Positions 31,435-43,069 of a DNA stretch of 64,000 nucleotides are shown one piece after another. The DNA comes from Umbilicaria muhlenbergii (Eukaryota; Ascomycota; Lecanoromycetes; Umbilicariales; Umbilicariaceae), in the NCBI GenBank assembly GCA_000611775.1, contig KK106987.1, positions 744,001 to 808,000 of the forward strand, written 5' to 3'. The stretch's first letter is position 1; the number at the start of each line of letters is the position of its first letter. The translations under genes were made by a program, and so were the position numbers. The notes beneath the pieces were generated by a model. It did not search any database. It was not told the DNA's origin and saw only the letters and a program-made list of their open reading frames with translations.

Positions 31435-34400
31435 ATGAGGCTACAATTGACAATCCAGAGGCATAACCTGCCACCCACGCAGGTTTTGTGGGTTGTTGGC
31501 GGACTCCGTCCGCCCTATGCCGCTGCTGGTGCCAGCCCTACTATCTCGCAATTGCTCGAACAGGTCAATGAGATCATACCGCTTGAGTCAGAGGATTGGG
31601 GACTCGAAGACTATGCTGTAGAAGTACAGGGATTTGAGTGTTTGCACTTCTCGGAGCTGAGCCAGATACTGAAGGAGGATGACGAAGTCAGGTAGAAAGC
31701 AGAATGCCCACCTTCTTTGACCGACAACACACGTACTGAAACACGAGTATAGCATCCGACCTTTGCAAACCTCGGATTTACGTTTTCGTAGGTTATCGGG
31801 ACGACATCAAATCTCGGCCGACGGTAAGCATCTGATTGACGGCGTTGCGTTTGGCCGGCCATACTTAAGAAGAGGCGACCGACCTACGATCAAGATACCC
31901 CCAAGGAAACGAAGGAGACTGACATACGGCGATGACGCGGATCTTGGTGCTGGCGAGCACTCTAACGATCGACAGATTGTACTTAGAGCTGGGTTCGATA
32001 ATGCAGACGATGAGAGCCAAGATGATAGTGAAGACGATGAAGAATATGACCCAGATGAAGACCAGGATGCGCTGGACGAAGAGCTCAAAGACCTCTCTGA
32101 GGAGCTCCAAGCTCTCGTGGACGAAGACGAGCAGCAATATTTGGATATCACAGAGAGAGCACTAGACTTAGATGGCGTAGGTGAGGTCCGTGGCCGGTTC
32201 ACTAGGTCACAGCGGACTACGCGCGGTCTCGGACTTGGAGGTGACAATATCTTGGAACTTACGGATGAAAACGGCCGACGGTATCCTGGGGACTATTACA
32301 ATCCGCTACTGGACTACTATGATCAAGACGACTTGGTTATAGACAGACACGTCGGCAAGAAGCAAAGCAGGAGAAAGACGCAAGCCCAACTACCACTAGC
32401 TGGAGATTTCACGATCGCTTTACCGGCAGGTTCTAGACGGGGAAACAGACGGAGACGGAGTTCGAGTGCTAGTACGAAGAACGTACGCTTCGAGGACCGT
32501 GAACCAAGACCACCGACTACTATCCCTGAGGACGAAAGTTTCCAGCCTAACGACCTCGTAGATAGTGGGTCGGATGAATCCGACAAAGAAAACGCGAAGC
32601 CAGACGTGGTAGACAGTGAATCAAGTGAGGTATGCAGCTCTCCATGAGCAACCTGAGCCGTGTCCCAAGAATATCGTACATCACAAAATAGCAGTCTGAC
32701 ACTGCGCCAAACACAGGTCTCGTCGTCTAGTGACGAGTCAGTATCCACCATATCTTCAGATACCGATTCCAATGACTCGGAGACCTCGTCTTCGTCGTCT
32801 TCCACATCAAGCAGTAGCAGTTCCGAGTCAGAAGCTGAGCTCTCTGTAGAAAAGCAACAGCCAAACATGAAAGTGCACACTACGGAGGCTCCTAATTTCA
32901 AGGCAGCGATTGCTAAAGATACTTCGTCAATGCCAACGGATGCGCCAGTGGACTCGGTTCGCAATGTCCCTCCTGGTCAGGGACGGAAAGAGACTCGAAT
33001 GCGCAACCAAAGGCGACGCGACAGGAAAAAGATGGCACACCTAAAATCAATTGGCGTACTATCACCCGCAGCTACAATGACTGATTTCAAACAGTGGAAC
33101 GCGACTAGTCAAGCAACGGCACATACTCAACATGCTCATGAGAGTGAGGAATCGTCTTCCAAGGAACCAGATACTGCTACTGCTTTCGAAGCGACAAGAC
33201 AGGCTTTGCTCAACTCTATTGCGTCCGGTGGTATTGAAATAGAGTCAAGCCAGCCTGAGGCGCAGAAGCCATCTCACAGGTCTAAAAGTGTTGACGCAGG
33301 CGCTTCTCAAGACGTGCAGGAATCAAATTTTAATGATACTCCGGCTGCTGCACAACCTTCAAATGAGACACAACAAGCAGCATCAGAACCTCCGAGACGT
33401 CGCGCAAAACTGGACCTTGCAAGTTCCAAGCGTTTACTATTCGGATCCCTCGGTCTGCGAACTCCCAAAACTAAAAGCGATGAGCATACCCTTCGTGAGA
33501 AGCTGAGGAGGAACGTGAAGCCGATGAACAACGTCCGGAACGATCACGTTGATGACGCGGCGCCCAAGCAGGTAATCGATGGCGATAGCTGGAAAGACAA
33601 GATTATACTCAAAGCTGTGGAGTGCTGCCAAGATGGGATTGAGCTGAGCACGCCGCCATTCCCGTTTGTCCAGAGATGGGATCCGCAGCAGCAGGGGCAC
33701 TACACTAACCACAAGAATGGCCAGGGAGGCAAGAGCAAGAAACGGAAGCGTAATAAGCAGCACTGTGAAGGGCAGGAGCAGGCGCAGGTTGGAGAAAGCG
33801 ACACACGCTTAGCAGAGGCTCTGGATGACCATAAAGTCAATCAGGGCGAGCCTGGCGACGATGACCATGAGCAAGCGGTCCAGCGTGCGGATAGCGAGGG
33901 ATACGAAGGCGCCATCAATGATCAACTTATGCGAGACGCAGCTGGCATTTCTGCAACTGCACCCGATGAATCCTTAGATGCTGAGGATTTCCCGGCGCTA
34001 CCAGAGGATATGTCGACATGCAAGGTCATGGTACCAGAAGAGGCAGTACCGGGTACCATTTTTGCATTCAAGCAACTGGACATGTCACAGGATACTAGCT
34101 GGCAGCCAAAGATATCGGATTATCGTACTGCCACCGTCAACAAATTGATCGATGATGGAGTGCTTCTGATTACCCTAGCACAGCGTGATCGGCCGGAGAA
34201 GCCCAAAGCCTATGACCCACAGACCGGGAAAAGGCTGTACTCCAAGTTCGAAATGCCCGAATACGAAGACGCAGACGCCGATAATGACGATGGTGTCTTC
34301 GAGATTGCCTTTGCTGATTTGATCGAGCCAAAGTTGATACGAGCTGCCGCGGCTGAACAAATACCCAATGTGGTGGAGCGACAACCAATTGAAGTTGATG

Positions 34401-35476
34401 TTGTCGAAGCCAGAGATGGTGATATGTCCATGCCGGAAGTAGATCAGGCTCTTGCAAATGGGAGCACTGAAGCTCCGGCGGAAGAGACTAATGAGGTTCT
34501 TCAGGAGGTTGTACCTCAAGACATTAGCGAAGCTGCGGAAAAGGAAATACTGCAGATGATCAAAGAGTCTGGCTTTAATTCAGATATTGCCGATGGGGTT
34601 AATATTGAGCAAGGCTTTCAATCGCACGAGGACCCACTCAACCCCACCGCAAATGAAGTCCGTACCGACTCTAACTCGCCGAAATTCAATGGCTTCGGCT
34701 CTAGTCCGCCTGAGGAGACTACAAGCAAGCAGCTACCCTCGACACACGATGGACTAGATGATAAATCCCTGATGGTCCCACTAAGCAACGCGGAGGGTTC
34801 TGGCGATCTCGGTTTCAGACCATTTGGCAGTCGAAGCCCTGATGGTGATAGCCTTACCGGTGATGTGATTGATGAGGCCGCGCTTCCGCAACTAGATGTT
34901 GATGACGAAGGGTTTCGTCCACATGCATCTAGAGATACCGCAGAGGAAGCTGCCCATCATTTTCCTTCCCAAGAGCTCTCCACGCCCTCTTCACCTCCCC
35001 CAACAGCCTCTGAGATCGCCCGTTCCAAAGGTCGCGGATTCAGATCCCTCACACAACCCCGACCGATGTCCGCCCTCGATGGAGCAGGCTCCGATCCGGA
35101 TGATTTGCCCACACTCGAAACCGTCTATTTCGCTCGTACTCGCACTGTTAAATCCTCCACTGACAAACAAGTCGATAATTCTGAGAGCCCGGAAGAACTC
35201 CCTCGCCGAAAGTTTAGAAGCGAGTCTATTACAATCAAACACTCCAGTCCGCTCTTTGAAAATCGACCGGCAGCCTCGCAGATACCCGCCGGCTCTCAGA
35301 TCGTCGATTTGACTCTTTCGAGCGATGCTGTCGATCCGGACGGCAGCGAATATGAATACAAGGGGTCAGACTTACCGGATGGACCAGGCTGGGTCGAGAA
35401 AGGGAGGACGAGGGCTGCGAAAGCCCAGACCAAGCGGTCTACAGGCAGACCGAAAAGGACGCGGAGTGATGTGTAG
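31435..35476 (+). CDS. Coilin-like nuclear protein (N-terminal Ub-like fold, C-terminal Tudor-like domain)
   Basis: Three exons, 31435-31691, 31753-32629 and 32717-35476, give 1,297 residues. The N terminus (1-95, MRLQLTIQRHNLP to KEDDEVSIRPL) looks like the ubiquitin-like fold that opens coilin and runs into a conserved GRHQISADGKHLIDG segment; fungal members are, from memory, tagged DUF7357. Long acidic and Ser-rich tracts and a basic cluster (RNQRRRDRKKMAHLK) follow. At about 812-925 there is a block matching the atypical Tudor domain of animal coilin: GTIFAFKQLDMS, PKISDYRTATV, and after an acidic loop FEIAFADLIEPKLIR. Coilin organises Cajal bodies and snRNP assembly. The assignment rests on remembered motif patterns at both ends. 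The C-terminal 370 residues are disordered and basic at the end. Confidence 0.75.
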
Positions 35477-36030
35477 ATTTACGACTCGGGTGGGGCTCTT
35501 CGACGACCTTGACGATGACGGTATCAGGCTATCCTCCTTGTGTCCCCCACGACTAGAAAGAATCATGCTAGCTTTGTAGTTTGATACCTTTGTATGCCTA
35601 GGGGCCTAGACTTAAGCTTACACGTATGCTTATGCTTACATTGTAATGCTACTCAGGGACTACGACCGCCGTAATAATTTCAACTGTATGTGAGGTGCTC
35701 ATTGATTTGTCGGCTTCGGACTTTTGACGTGACAATCCCGTGATCTGTAATCAGAGTTACGGAGTCGAATGGGGCTGAGGGGGCTGTGGTGCTGTGGTGG
35801 TACCTATTTCGGCCTCACCCGGAAGGAAGCAGCTTTCATGTCAGAAAGATCTCTCACAAGATGACATCAAGTTTCTAGAACACAAATTACATCACAAGAT
35901 AGGCTTGCACCTCATGTTTATAACTAGGCGCCGTTTAGGCTTTGGACTCATCTATTCAACAGGTTTATGTCATGCGATATTCGAGCAGTGATCACTTCGT
36001 TGCCCTGCTGTAATTTGCTGCCTGAACATC
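35477..36030. other. Spacer upstream of the arrestin-like gene
   Basis: 3' flank of the coilin-like gene and promoter of the arrestin-like gene, same strand. No gene is seen. Confidence 0.6.
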
Positions 36031-37813
36031 ATGTCAGTCCGCATTCAGCTTGATAAGCCTCATGCCTACTTCACAAACCTGGATTATATCACGGGGAAAG
36101 TGGTCCTAAGCACTGTCTTTGAGGAGACAATATCTGCTATCGTGGTAAAGCTTGAAGGCGAAAGTAGGACACGTCTTGCTGGAGATCCTTCCCAAAGTGT
36201 TGATTATGCCATGTCTGAAAGGCCAAGAACAGAGCTCGAGGTCCACAAGGTGATATAATCGAACCCGCATTACCAAGGTACAGAAAAAAGCCAGGCTGAT
36301 CTCCCTCTTAGTTACTTTACAATGTCGTCTCGGTTTTCCCATCACCTGAGTTGCAAAGGGCATCGCCAAGGAATGCAAGCTATACTCTACCACCTGGCCA
36401 GCATGAGTACCCCTTTCGGTTCCAGGTAAACCCTAAGACTTGTACTCCTTTACTTGATTGCACGGACTGAATTCGCGTCACTTGTAGTTACCGTTCAACA
36501 ACGATTGTGCCAGTACTAATTCCATGCTTACAAACCTCAACATGGTTGGCATGCGTGTGGAGATGGCGAGGAATACGGAAAGACATGTGAAGAAGACACT
36601 GCCCCCGTCGCTCAGTGGCTTCCCTGGCGAAGCAGAAATACGCTACTTTGTGAAAGTGACAGTACAGCGCCACTCGTTCTTCAAGGAAAACTTTCGAGCA
36701 GTAAGTGTGCAATGAGCCCGTCTTTCTCTATCTCGAATTCTCTGGACGAAGCAACAGCTGGAGGAAAATCTGTATGCTAAACCTACACCCCAGACTGCGG
36801 ACTTCAAGTTCTTCCCTATCGAACCACCTCGACCGCCGGACAGCAAAAGAGAATCTTACGCTAGACGTCTACATCAGTTTTCTCCAAGCAATGCACAAGC
36901 TCCGCCCAAGAGCCCTCTTTTCCGAAAAGAGAAAATGCCACTCCGCACAGGTTCCTCGACGCATGTCCCTGGGATATCAGAAAATCCTCCTAAGATCAGT
37001 ATTGACGGCCGGTTACCAGACCCAGCAATTATAACCTGCAATGAACCATTGCCGTTACGAATCTTGCTCTCGAAATTGAATGACAGTCCCGATACTATCT
37101 TTCTGCAGATGCTCCAAATTGAACTTATTGGATATACTTCCGTCCGCGCGCATGATTTTTCGAGAAAGGAGTCCACGAGTTGGATCCTAATGAGCCATAG
37201 TAACCTCCGCACGCCGTTCGGGAGCTCCCAAACCAGTGCGCCAAAGGAAATGGAAGTTAGTAGAGCGCTGTGGAACACCATTCCACTACCTAACACTGTG
37301 GCACCTACTTTCGAGACATGCAACTTGTCACGACAATACGTACTTGAAATCAGAGTTGGGCTCGCCTACGGCTCTCCTGGCAATATCATGGTAATAACGG
37401 GGCCTCCGACATATTTTGCTTGCGACTACAGCTAACGATTACAGCCTGAACTGACTGTCCAGCCCCTTCGCATGCCCGTTCAGGTCTATTCAGGCCTACC
37501 TCCGCCCGAAGCTCTTCTCGCTGTCATTGCTGGAAGACCGGCCGCCCAACCCCAGCCTAGACCCTACAATCCACCGCCTTTCGCTCACGTACCATCACGT
37601 ATACCGGCAAACCCTGCAGCATTCCCTCCACGACCTAATCAATTTACCTCTCCTCCACCGCCCGAATTTGGCGACGAGGCTCCACCTAGCTATGAGGATG
37701 CCATGGCGGAGAATGTGGGACCGGTGACGGGAGCGCGGAGGGACTATGAACAGCCTGATACGCCGCCTGGGGCACCAAGTTTCGGCGCTGGTGGGAAGAG
37801 AGACAGTGGGTGA
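36031..37813 (+). CDS. Arrestin-domain (alpha-arrestin) trafficking adaptor
   Basis: Five exons, 36031-36249, 36312-36425, 36488-36700, 36758-37390 and 37445-37813, give 515 residues. The N-arrestin fold is seen in VRIQLDKPHAYFTNLDYITG, LPPGQHEYPFRFQLP and GEAEIRYFVKVTVQR. The C-arrestin half carries PPKISIDGRLPDPAIITCNE and the strand ending YVLEIRVGLAYG. The tail is Pro-rich and holds a PPSY motif (EAPPSYEDAM), a docking site for WW domains of Rsp5/Nedd4-type ubiquitin ligases. Alpha-arrestins recruit the ligase to plasma-membrane transporters and trigger endocytosis. It resembles the small arrestins of filamentous fungi rather than PalF. The target transporter cannot be predicted. Confidence 0.87.
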
Positions 37814-38137
37814 GACAGCTACGTCTGTGTGTACTCTGAAAAATGGCCTTGAGGTCTGAGATTTGTTCAAGAGTGTTTCCTGTCGGCAATTAAGCGGGCG
37901 TTTGGGACTTGAATGGAGGTCAAGTGTTGAAAATTCGCAATGCGGACTCAAGTTCGATCACGACGCCAGCGCTGGTGTGTTCTATCATTAACCATTCAGC
38001 GCAAATGCTCTACGCTGATGGACTTTTTTTCTGGACAGAGTTATTTCCAAAGGATCCATAAATCGCGATGAGTCCCAACTAGAGCCTTCACAGGGTACAT
38101 GTTGACGTCTTTGGGGCATTTAAATAAACTCCAGCAT
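37814..38137. other. Spacer between convergent arrestin-like and peroxiredoxin genes
   Basis: Shared 3' flank of 324 bases. Nothing else is seen. Confidence 0.6.
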
Positions 38138-38774
38138 TTACCGTTCCCTCCTTCGGCCCTCCGCATTCAACCAGCTCATGACATCCTGCGCACTTCTATC
38201 CGGCGGAAACACAGGATACCAAACCCGCACCACCCGCCCTTCCTCCACCGCCAAAGTAACTCTCTTCACCAACTTCTTCCCCTCCCAGTCAAAGGTCGGT
38301 AACCCCATCGCCCCTACAAACCCCAAGTCCTCATCGCTCAACAGGTCGTACTCCAGCCCCAACCTCTCCTTGACCTCCCGCTGATACTCCGTACTCTGTG
38401 TGCTCAATCCGAAAACTTGACTTACCCCCAGCTCCTTCAGTTGTGACAAATTATCCCGGAATGAACAGGCTTGGGGTGTGCAGCCGCGGGCGCCGGGGAT
38501 GGCGTTCCATGAGTCTGGGACCGTTTCTGTGCTGGTGGCCGTGCGGGGGTAGCAGAAGATGATTGTAAGGCCTGGCTGGGTGGATAGGGTTATAAGGGCG
38601 CCTTCGGACGTGGAGGGGAGCGAGGTGGATGTGATGGGGGCGTGGAGAAGGTGGGCGCATGCGCCGTCGTCAGCGGGGACGGGGAGGGAGGAGGGAAGAG
38701 GGTGGTCTAAATTCTTTTAGTGGAAGCTGAACGGATTGTTTGATAGAGCGTGTATATCACTGACGTGTTGCCAT
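38138..38774 (-). CDS. Peroxiredoxin, BCP/PrxQ type
   Basis: Two exons, 38774-38765 (10 bases, MATH) and 38706-38138, give 192 residues. The thioredoxin fold shows LTIIFCYPRT, the active site GARGCTPQACSFRD with peroxidatic Cys and resolving Cys five residues on (C-x4-C, atypical two-Cys PrxQ/BCP arrangement), FGLSTQSTEYQ, and the late strands LPTFDWEGKKLVKRVTLAV. The usual catalytic Pro and Thr lie just before the Cys in other members; here the stretch is longer and reads SWNAIPGARGC, which is odd. It reduces hydrogen or organic peroxides using thioredoxin. The first exon is inferred from a stop in frame at the 5' end of exon 2 and a good GTCAGT donor after ATGGCAACAC, so the start is less sure than the rest. 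Confidence 0.8.
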
Positions 38775-39169
38775 TATTGTTGGTGGGCCCCCTCACTTCT
38801 CGACGATGAATCAGGGAATATTCTACTTTCCTTGTGTATACGCCCTAGATAGAGCATTAGACGTGACATTTAATTTCCCAATGGTGTTCTTCTACATTAA
38901 GCTAGGCAAATTACGCAATAGAAAGAAGAACCATTTCTGGTCCGAGTTAGTTGGAGCCTCTATGATCTCTGTACTCGTAGCGGTTGCGGGGTGACAAAGG
39001 CGACTATCGTGATTGGACGAGGCCGTGTTTATCGATAAAGGAGCTATCCCAAAGTACCTTAGGACTCGAACATGACGAAATGATGCATGCTACATCTTGT
39101 ACGTCCCCACACTGTTGGAGAACGCTCTGTGACTGCTAATACTCCCATTGACCGTCTTCCCGCCCTTCC
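38775..39169. promoter_or_regulatory. Divergent promoter of the peroxiredoxin and AIF-like genes
   Basis: A 395-base spacer between two redox genes transcribed away from each other. Shared stress regulation is plausible but no specific factor site was recognised. Confidence 0.4.
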
Positions 39170-41050
39170 ATGCACCCTTCTCTGAACCTCGCATCCGTCA
39201 GCTTCCGCCGTCTCCTTCGCAAACAGTTCTCATTGACTCGACCCTTCAGACCCCAGACATCCGCTTTCAGCGTAGTAACCAGGATCATGGCACAAGAATA
39301 CAAGCTCAAGGGCCTCTCGGCTTTGGATTTGAAAGATGGGGAAAAGCGGGAGGTGGAGGTTGATGGCGTCGAAGAGGGCAAGGTTTTGCTGGTCAAGCAG
39401 GGAGGAAAGACACACGCTATGAGCTCCAAGTGCACCCATTATGGAGCACCCCTAAAGCTTGGCGTTTTGACACCGGATGGAAGATTGACGTGTGCATGGC
39501 ATGGAGGTCTGTAATGGGAAGACTCCAATCCTTAGGATTGGACATTGCTTACCGGTTTGCTTTCAGCGTGCTTCAATGTCGCTACAGGTGACGTCGAGGA
39601 TGCCCCTGCTCTTGATCCGTTGGCAAAATTCGAAATCGTAGAAAAGGATGGGGCAGTGTATATCAAGGGCGAAGAGTCTACCATCAAAAGCAGCAGGAGG
39701 TCTCCCAACTACAAGTGTTCCGCCCAGGGCCAGGAAAAAGTGGTCATCGTCGGAGGGTAAGTCATAACCCTAAACCTAGAACTTACCCGTGCATTGCTCA
39801 CAATTCTTGTGGCATATAGAGGCAGCGGCACAGTCGGAGCACTACACGCTCTGAGAGAGCAAGGATTCAAGGGCCCCATCACCGTCATCTCACGAGAGCC
39901 GAACCTTCCACTTGATCGGACTAAGCTCTCAAAAGCCCTCATGGTCGACGCTTCGAAACTCGAATGGCGCCCGAAAGAATGGTATGATGAGGCATCCATT
40001 GAGATGGTATCTGACGAGGTCTCCGGCGTAGACTTCACCAGCAAGAAGCTCTCCACCGTGTCTGGCAAAGAGTATCCTTACACCAAGCTCATTCTAGCCA
40101 CGGGCGGAACACCCAAACCACTCCCTCTTCCCGGCTTCAAGGAACTCCACAACATTTTCCTGCTCCGAATCATTACCGATGCCCAAGCCATAATGTCAGC
40201 CGTGGGCGAGGAAAAGGGCAAAAAGGTCGTAGTAATCGGCAGTTCGTTCATCGGCATGGAAGTAGCCAACTGCCTTTCGCAAAAAGGCCACACCGTCACA
40301 GTAGTAGGCATGGAATCAGCCCCCATGGAACGAGTCATGGGCGTCGAAGTCGGCTCCATCTTCCAAAAGCTCCTCGAGAAAAACGGCGTCAAATTCCGCA
40401 TGGAAGCCGGCGTCGAAAAAGCCACCCCCTCCCCCTCCAACTCCTCCAATGTCGGCGCCGTCCAGCTCAAAGACGGCACATCGCTCGAAGCCGACCTCGT
40501 CGTCCTCGGCGTCGGCGTCAAACCCGCCACCGACTTCCTCAAAGGCAAAATCGATCTCCTCGACGACGGCTCCCTCCGCACCAACGAGTCCTTTGAAGTC
40601 GAGGGCCTCAACGACGTCTACGCCATCGGCGACATCGCGACCTACCCCTACCACGGCCCCGGCGGCAACGGCACCCCAACCCGCATCGAGCACTGGAACG
40701 TAGCGCAAAATGCCGGCCGCAGCGCCGCCTACTGCATCGCGCACCCGGGCTCGAAACCGAAATCCTTCATCCCCGTCTTCTGGTCGGCGCTGGGGTCGCA
40801 GCTGCGGTATTGTGGCAACACGCCCAACGGGTGGGATGATCTGATCATCAAGGGGAACAAGGAGGACGCAAAGTTTGCGGCGTTTTATACCAAGGGGAAG
40901 ACGGTCGTCGCCGTCGCGAGTATGCAGATGGATCCGGTGATGACCAAGTGTGCGGAGTTGATGCGGAGGGGAGGGATGCCGGGGAAGAAGGAGTTGAGGG
41001 GTGGGGTGGATGTTTTGGAGGTGGGGTTGCCGGCTGCGGTGAAGATTTGA
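39170..41050 (+). CDS. Rieske-type AIF-like flavoprotein reductase
   Basis: Three exons, 39170-39506, 39567-39756 and 39820-41050, give 585 residues. A mitochondrial-type presequence rich in Arg, Ser and Phe (1-36) is followed by a Rieske [2Fe-2S] domain with CTH (88-90) and CAWH (108-111), whose last Cys/His region is completed by splicing to WHGACFNV. Then come an FAD-binding motif (VVIVGGGSGTVGALHALREQ, about 170-190), an NAD(P)H motif (VVVIGSSFIGMEVAN) and the C-terminal flavin contact DVYAIGDIATYP. This is the layout of AIFM3 and its fungal relatives, NAD(P)H-dependent redox enzymes linked to apoptosis-like death. A second ATG at residue 40 (MAQEYKLKGL) lies just before the Rieske domain. 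Confidence 0.92.
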
Positions 41051-41779
41051 GGGGTGCTGTGGATGTGTGGGAGAATTTTGCCCCCTGGTAGGGAGGGAAC
41101 GGAAGGGGCTTTGCGAATCGTTGTTGAGGATGTTGCCGATGGGCCTCCTGCTTTTCCAAGAGCAATGTTCTCAGGATGATTATATAGAGAGAACTCTTAG
41201 CCGCCGTCATAGGACTATTTTGGGCGGGTATATCACCGCCGTGAAGAATTACAAAGAAATGCTTCAGATCCTGTGTCTGATTCCATGTCCTGGTATGTAC
41301 AAATGTTCCTACAACCTAAAAAGAATTCGGACACCTTTTACAGTTCGTAATCAGTTGGCACAACGAACGCAAAACGTCAAACCTCGTTGGCTATATTTAC
41401 AATAGTGCGATTACTGCTCATTCGCAAATCTCGACAATGTCTCCTTCTACATAGTATAGCCCTAGCGTACACTCCGCAGTCAGCGTTCAAGCAAGTGCTG
41501 TGGTTTGCACCTATCCCTGACAATGTCAGAGTCTTTATTCCTCGACTGATTTGCGTCTCGAAAGGGGTTTGCTAAATAGGACGCCTTGCCTCTTGTCAGT
41601 CAAAAGCCTTCTTTGGCTAGCATATCTACAAACAGATTAGCTGACTGGGCAGTTCAGCATCCTGCCACAATTGTGGTGCTTTGTCATACCTCCAATGTCC
41701 AGATAGAATGCTATAGCGTTGAAGCTAGAAAAGCGTTTAGCTTCAGAACGTGTCAAGTAGGGTCTATATGCTGATAGTC
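41051..41779. other. Spacer between convergent AIF-like and lipase genes
   Basis: About 730 bases. Short plus-strand open frames at 41387-41575 and 41586-41774 have no protein-like features. No repeat is seen. Confidence 0.55.
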
Positions 41780-43069
41780 TTACTTTCTCTTATTCCCCGT
41801 CAATTCCCAGAAATACCAGCGTAGCCGACTTGTCCAGTTGATCAGGTCTAGATGGCTGACACCAATCAGTGTGCCTTTGTAGCCGTCCTCGCCGCCCCAT
41901 TTGCTGCTTTCTACGCTGACGAGACCGTCGTTGGGGCCTTCTTCTCTCTCGACGATTCGGTGTGAATGCCGGAATGAGGACCAGAGGGATGGCTCAAAGG
42001 TGGCACCATAGGAGAAATACCTAGAGAGGCCGTTAATGAAACGCCCCAAGTTCGATGTCTGAGGCAGACGGCTTACCGTACACCTTCCCGATCAGGCGTC
42101 CGGGGATTGAAATCTTCTCGCATGTATTTGCGTGTCAGCTGACTAAACGCGCCCGTCTCCATATTGATGAACTCGAGGACCTTGTAGATCTTCGGCAGAC
42201 GATCGGCTGTAAATTTATCAGCTCTGGATTTCCGGCCAGACTCTAACACCAGCTTACGGCCAATCGTGTCAAACATGTAATCTGCGAATGCAGAACCTGA
42301 AACAGGTTAACTATAGTCCAGGTCGGATGTTACTATTTAGCACAGAACAAACCTCGATGTGGCGATGCTATCGTAGTCAACGAAAGGACCTTGACATTTG
42401 GGGGCTTCAGCCTGCTAATCATATAGCGCGAGTCAAGTCCGCTGTTTGACTAGATTAGCATCCTTGTTGCTCACTCTACTCGCATGCAAAGGTAGCGTAC
42501 CCCTACTACCTGGTAAGCCTGTAAAATCCAAAGTAGAGGAAATCCATACCATGCTATGCCTGCCGGACGTTAGCTAAAGTCTCATGAGTGATCGAGCCTT
42601 CACGTACGCAACTATATTCACACTCTTTCCTCCAGCTTTCTTCTCGATATCTTCACTCAGCTTCTTGGCCCTTTTTTCGATTGAGCCTGAAGCAGGTACA
42701 GAAGCAGTGATGACTTCGATACCATTTGCCTCGAGAGCAGCGGTGATACCTCTCCAATAGTGCACGCCTGGGAATATGCTCCCCGCTAAATGAAGTTGAT
42801 CGAAGCCGAACAGGCCGTGAGCTAAGACGATGGGGTTCTCTGGTGTTTCTGACATTTTTAGTACGCGACTGTGCCCTAATCCAAGAACACGTACGGTAAC
42901 TGTCGCGGATCTTTGCATATTCGTCTTTGATGGCATGGCCGAAGGGTCCTGGGAGGTCCCCTGATGGCACATTGGGTCCATCTGATTTATACCGCCTGCA
43001 TGTAGTAGCTAACCTTGGGAGAAAGTTATTCGAACTTCTAAAGCCGGTGCGAAAGACGAGCAAAGCCAT
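41780..43069 (-). CDS. TGL2: Triacylglycerol lipase, Tgl2-like (alpha/beta hydrolase)
   Basis: Seven exons, 43069-42895, 42839-42608, 42559-42550, 42449-42353, 42296-42258, 42206-42077 and 42020-41780, give 307 residues. A basic N terminus (FRTGFRSSNNFLPRLATTCRR) looks like a mitochondrial presequence. The oxyanion region is IVLAHGLFGF and the nucleophile elbow AHSM (Ser138). The active-site surroundings TTIASPHRGSAFADYMFD, the acid region EGPNDGLVSVESSKWG and the terminal HLDLINW with the catalytic His match Tgl2-type lipases that hydrolyse acylglycerols at mitochondria. The normal GHSMGG elbow is disturbed: the Ser lies on a 10-base exon, and the in-frame acceptor inserts SNS before GLDSRY. 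Either this is real splicing or two bases are missing here. Confidence 0.83.
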
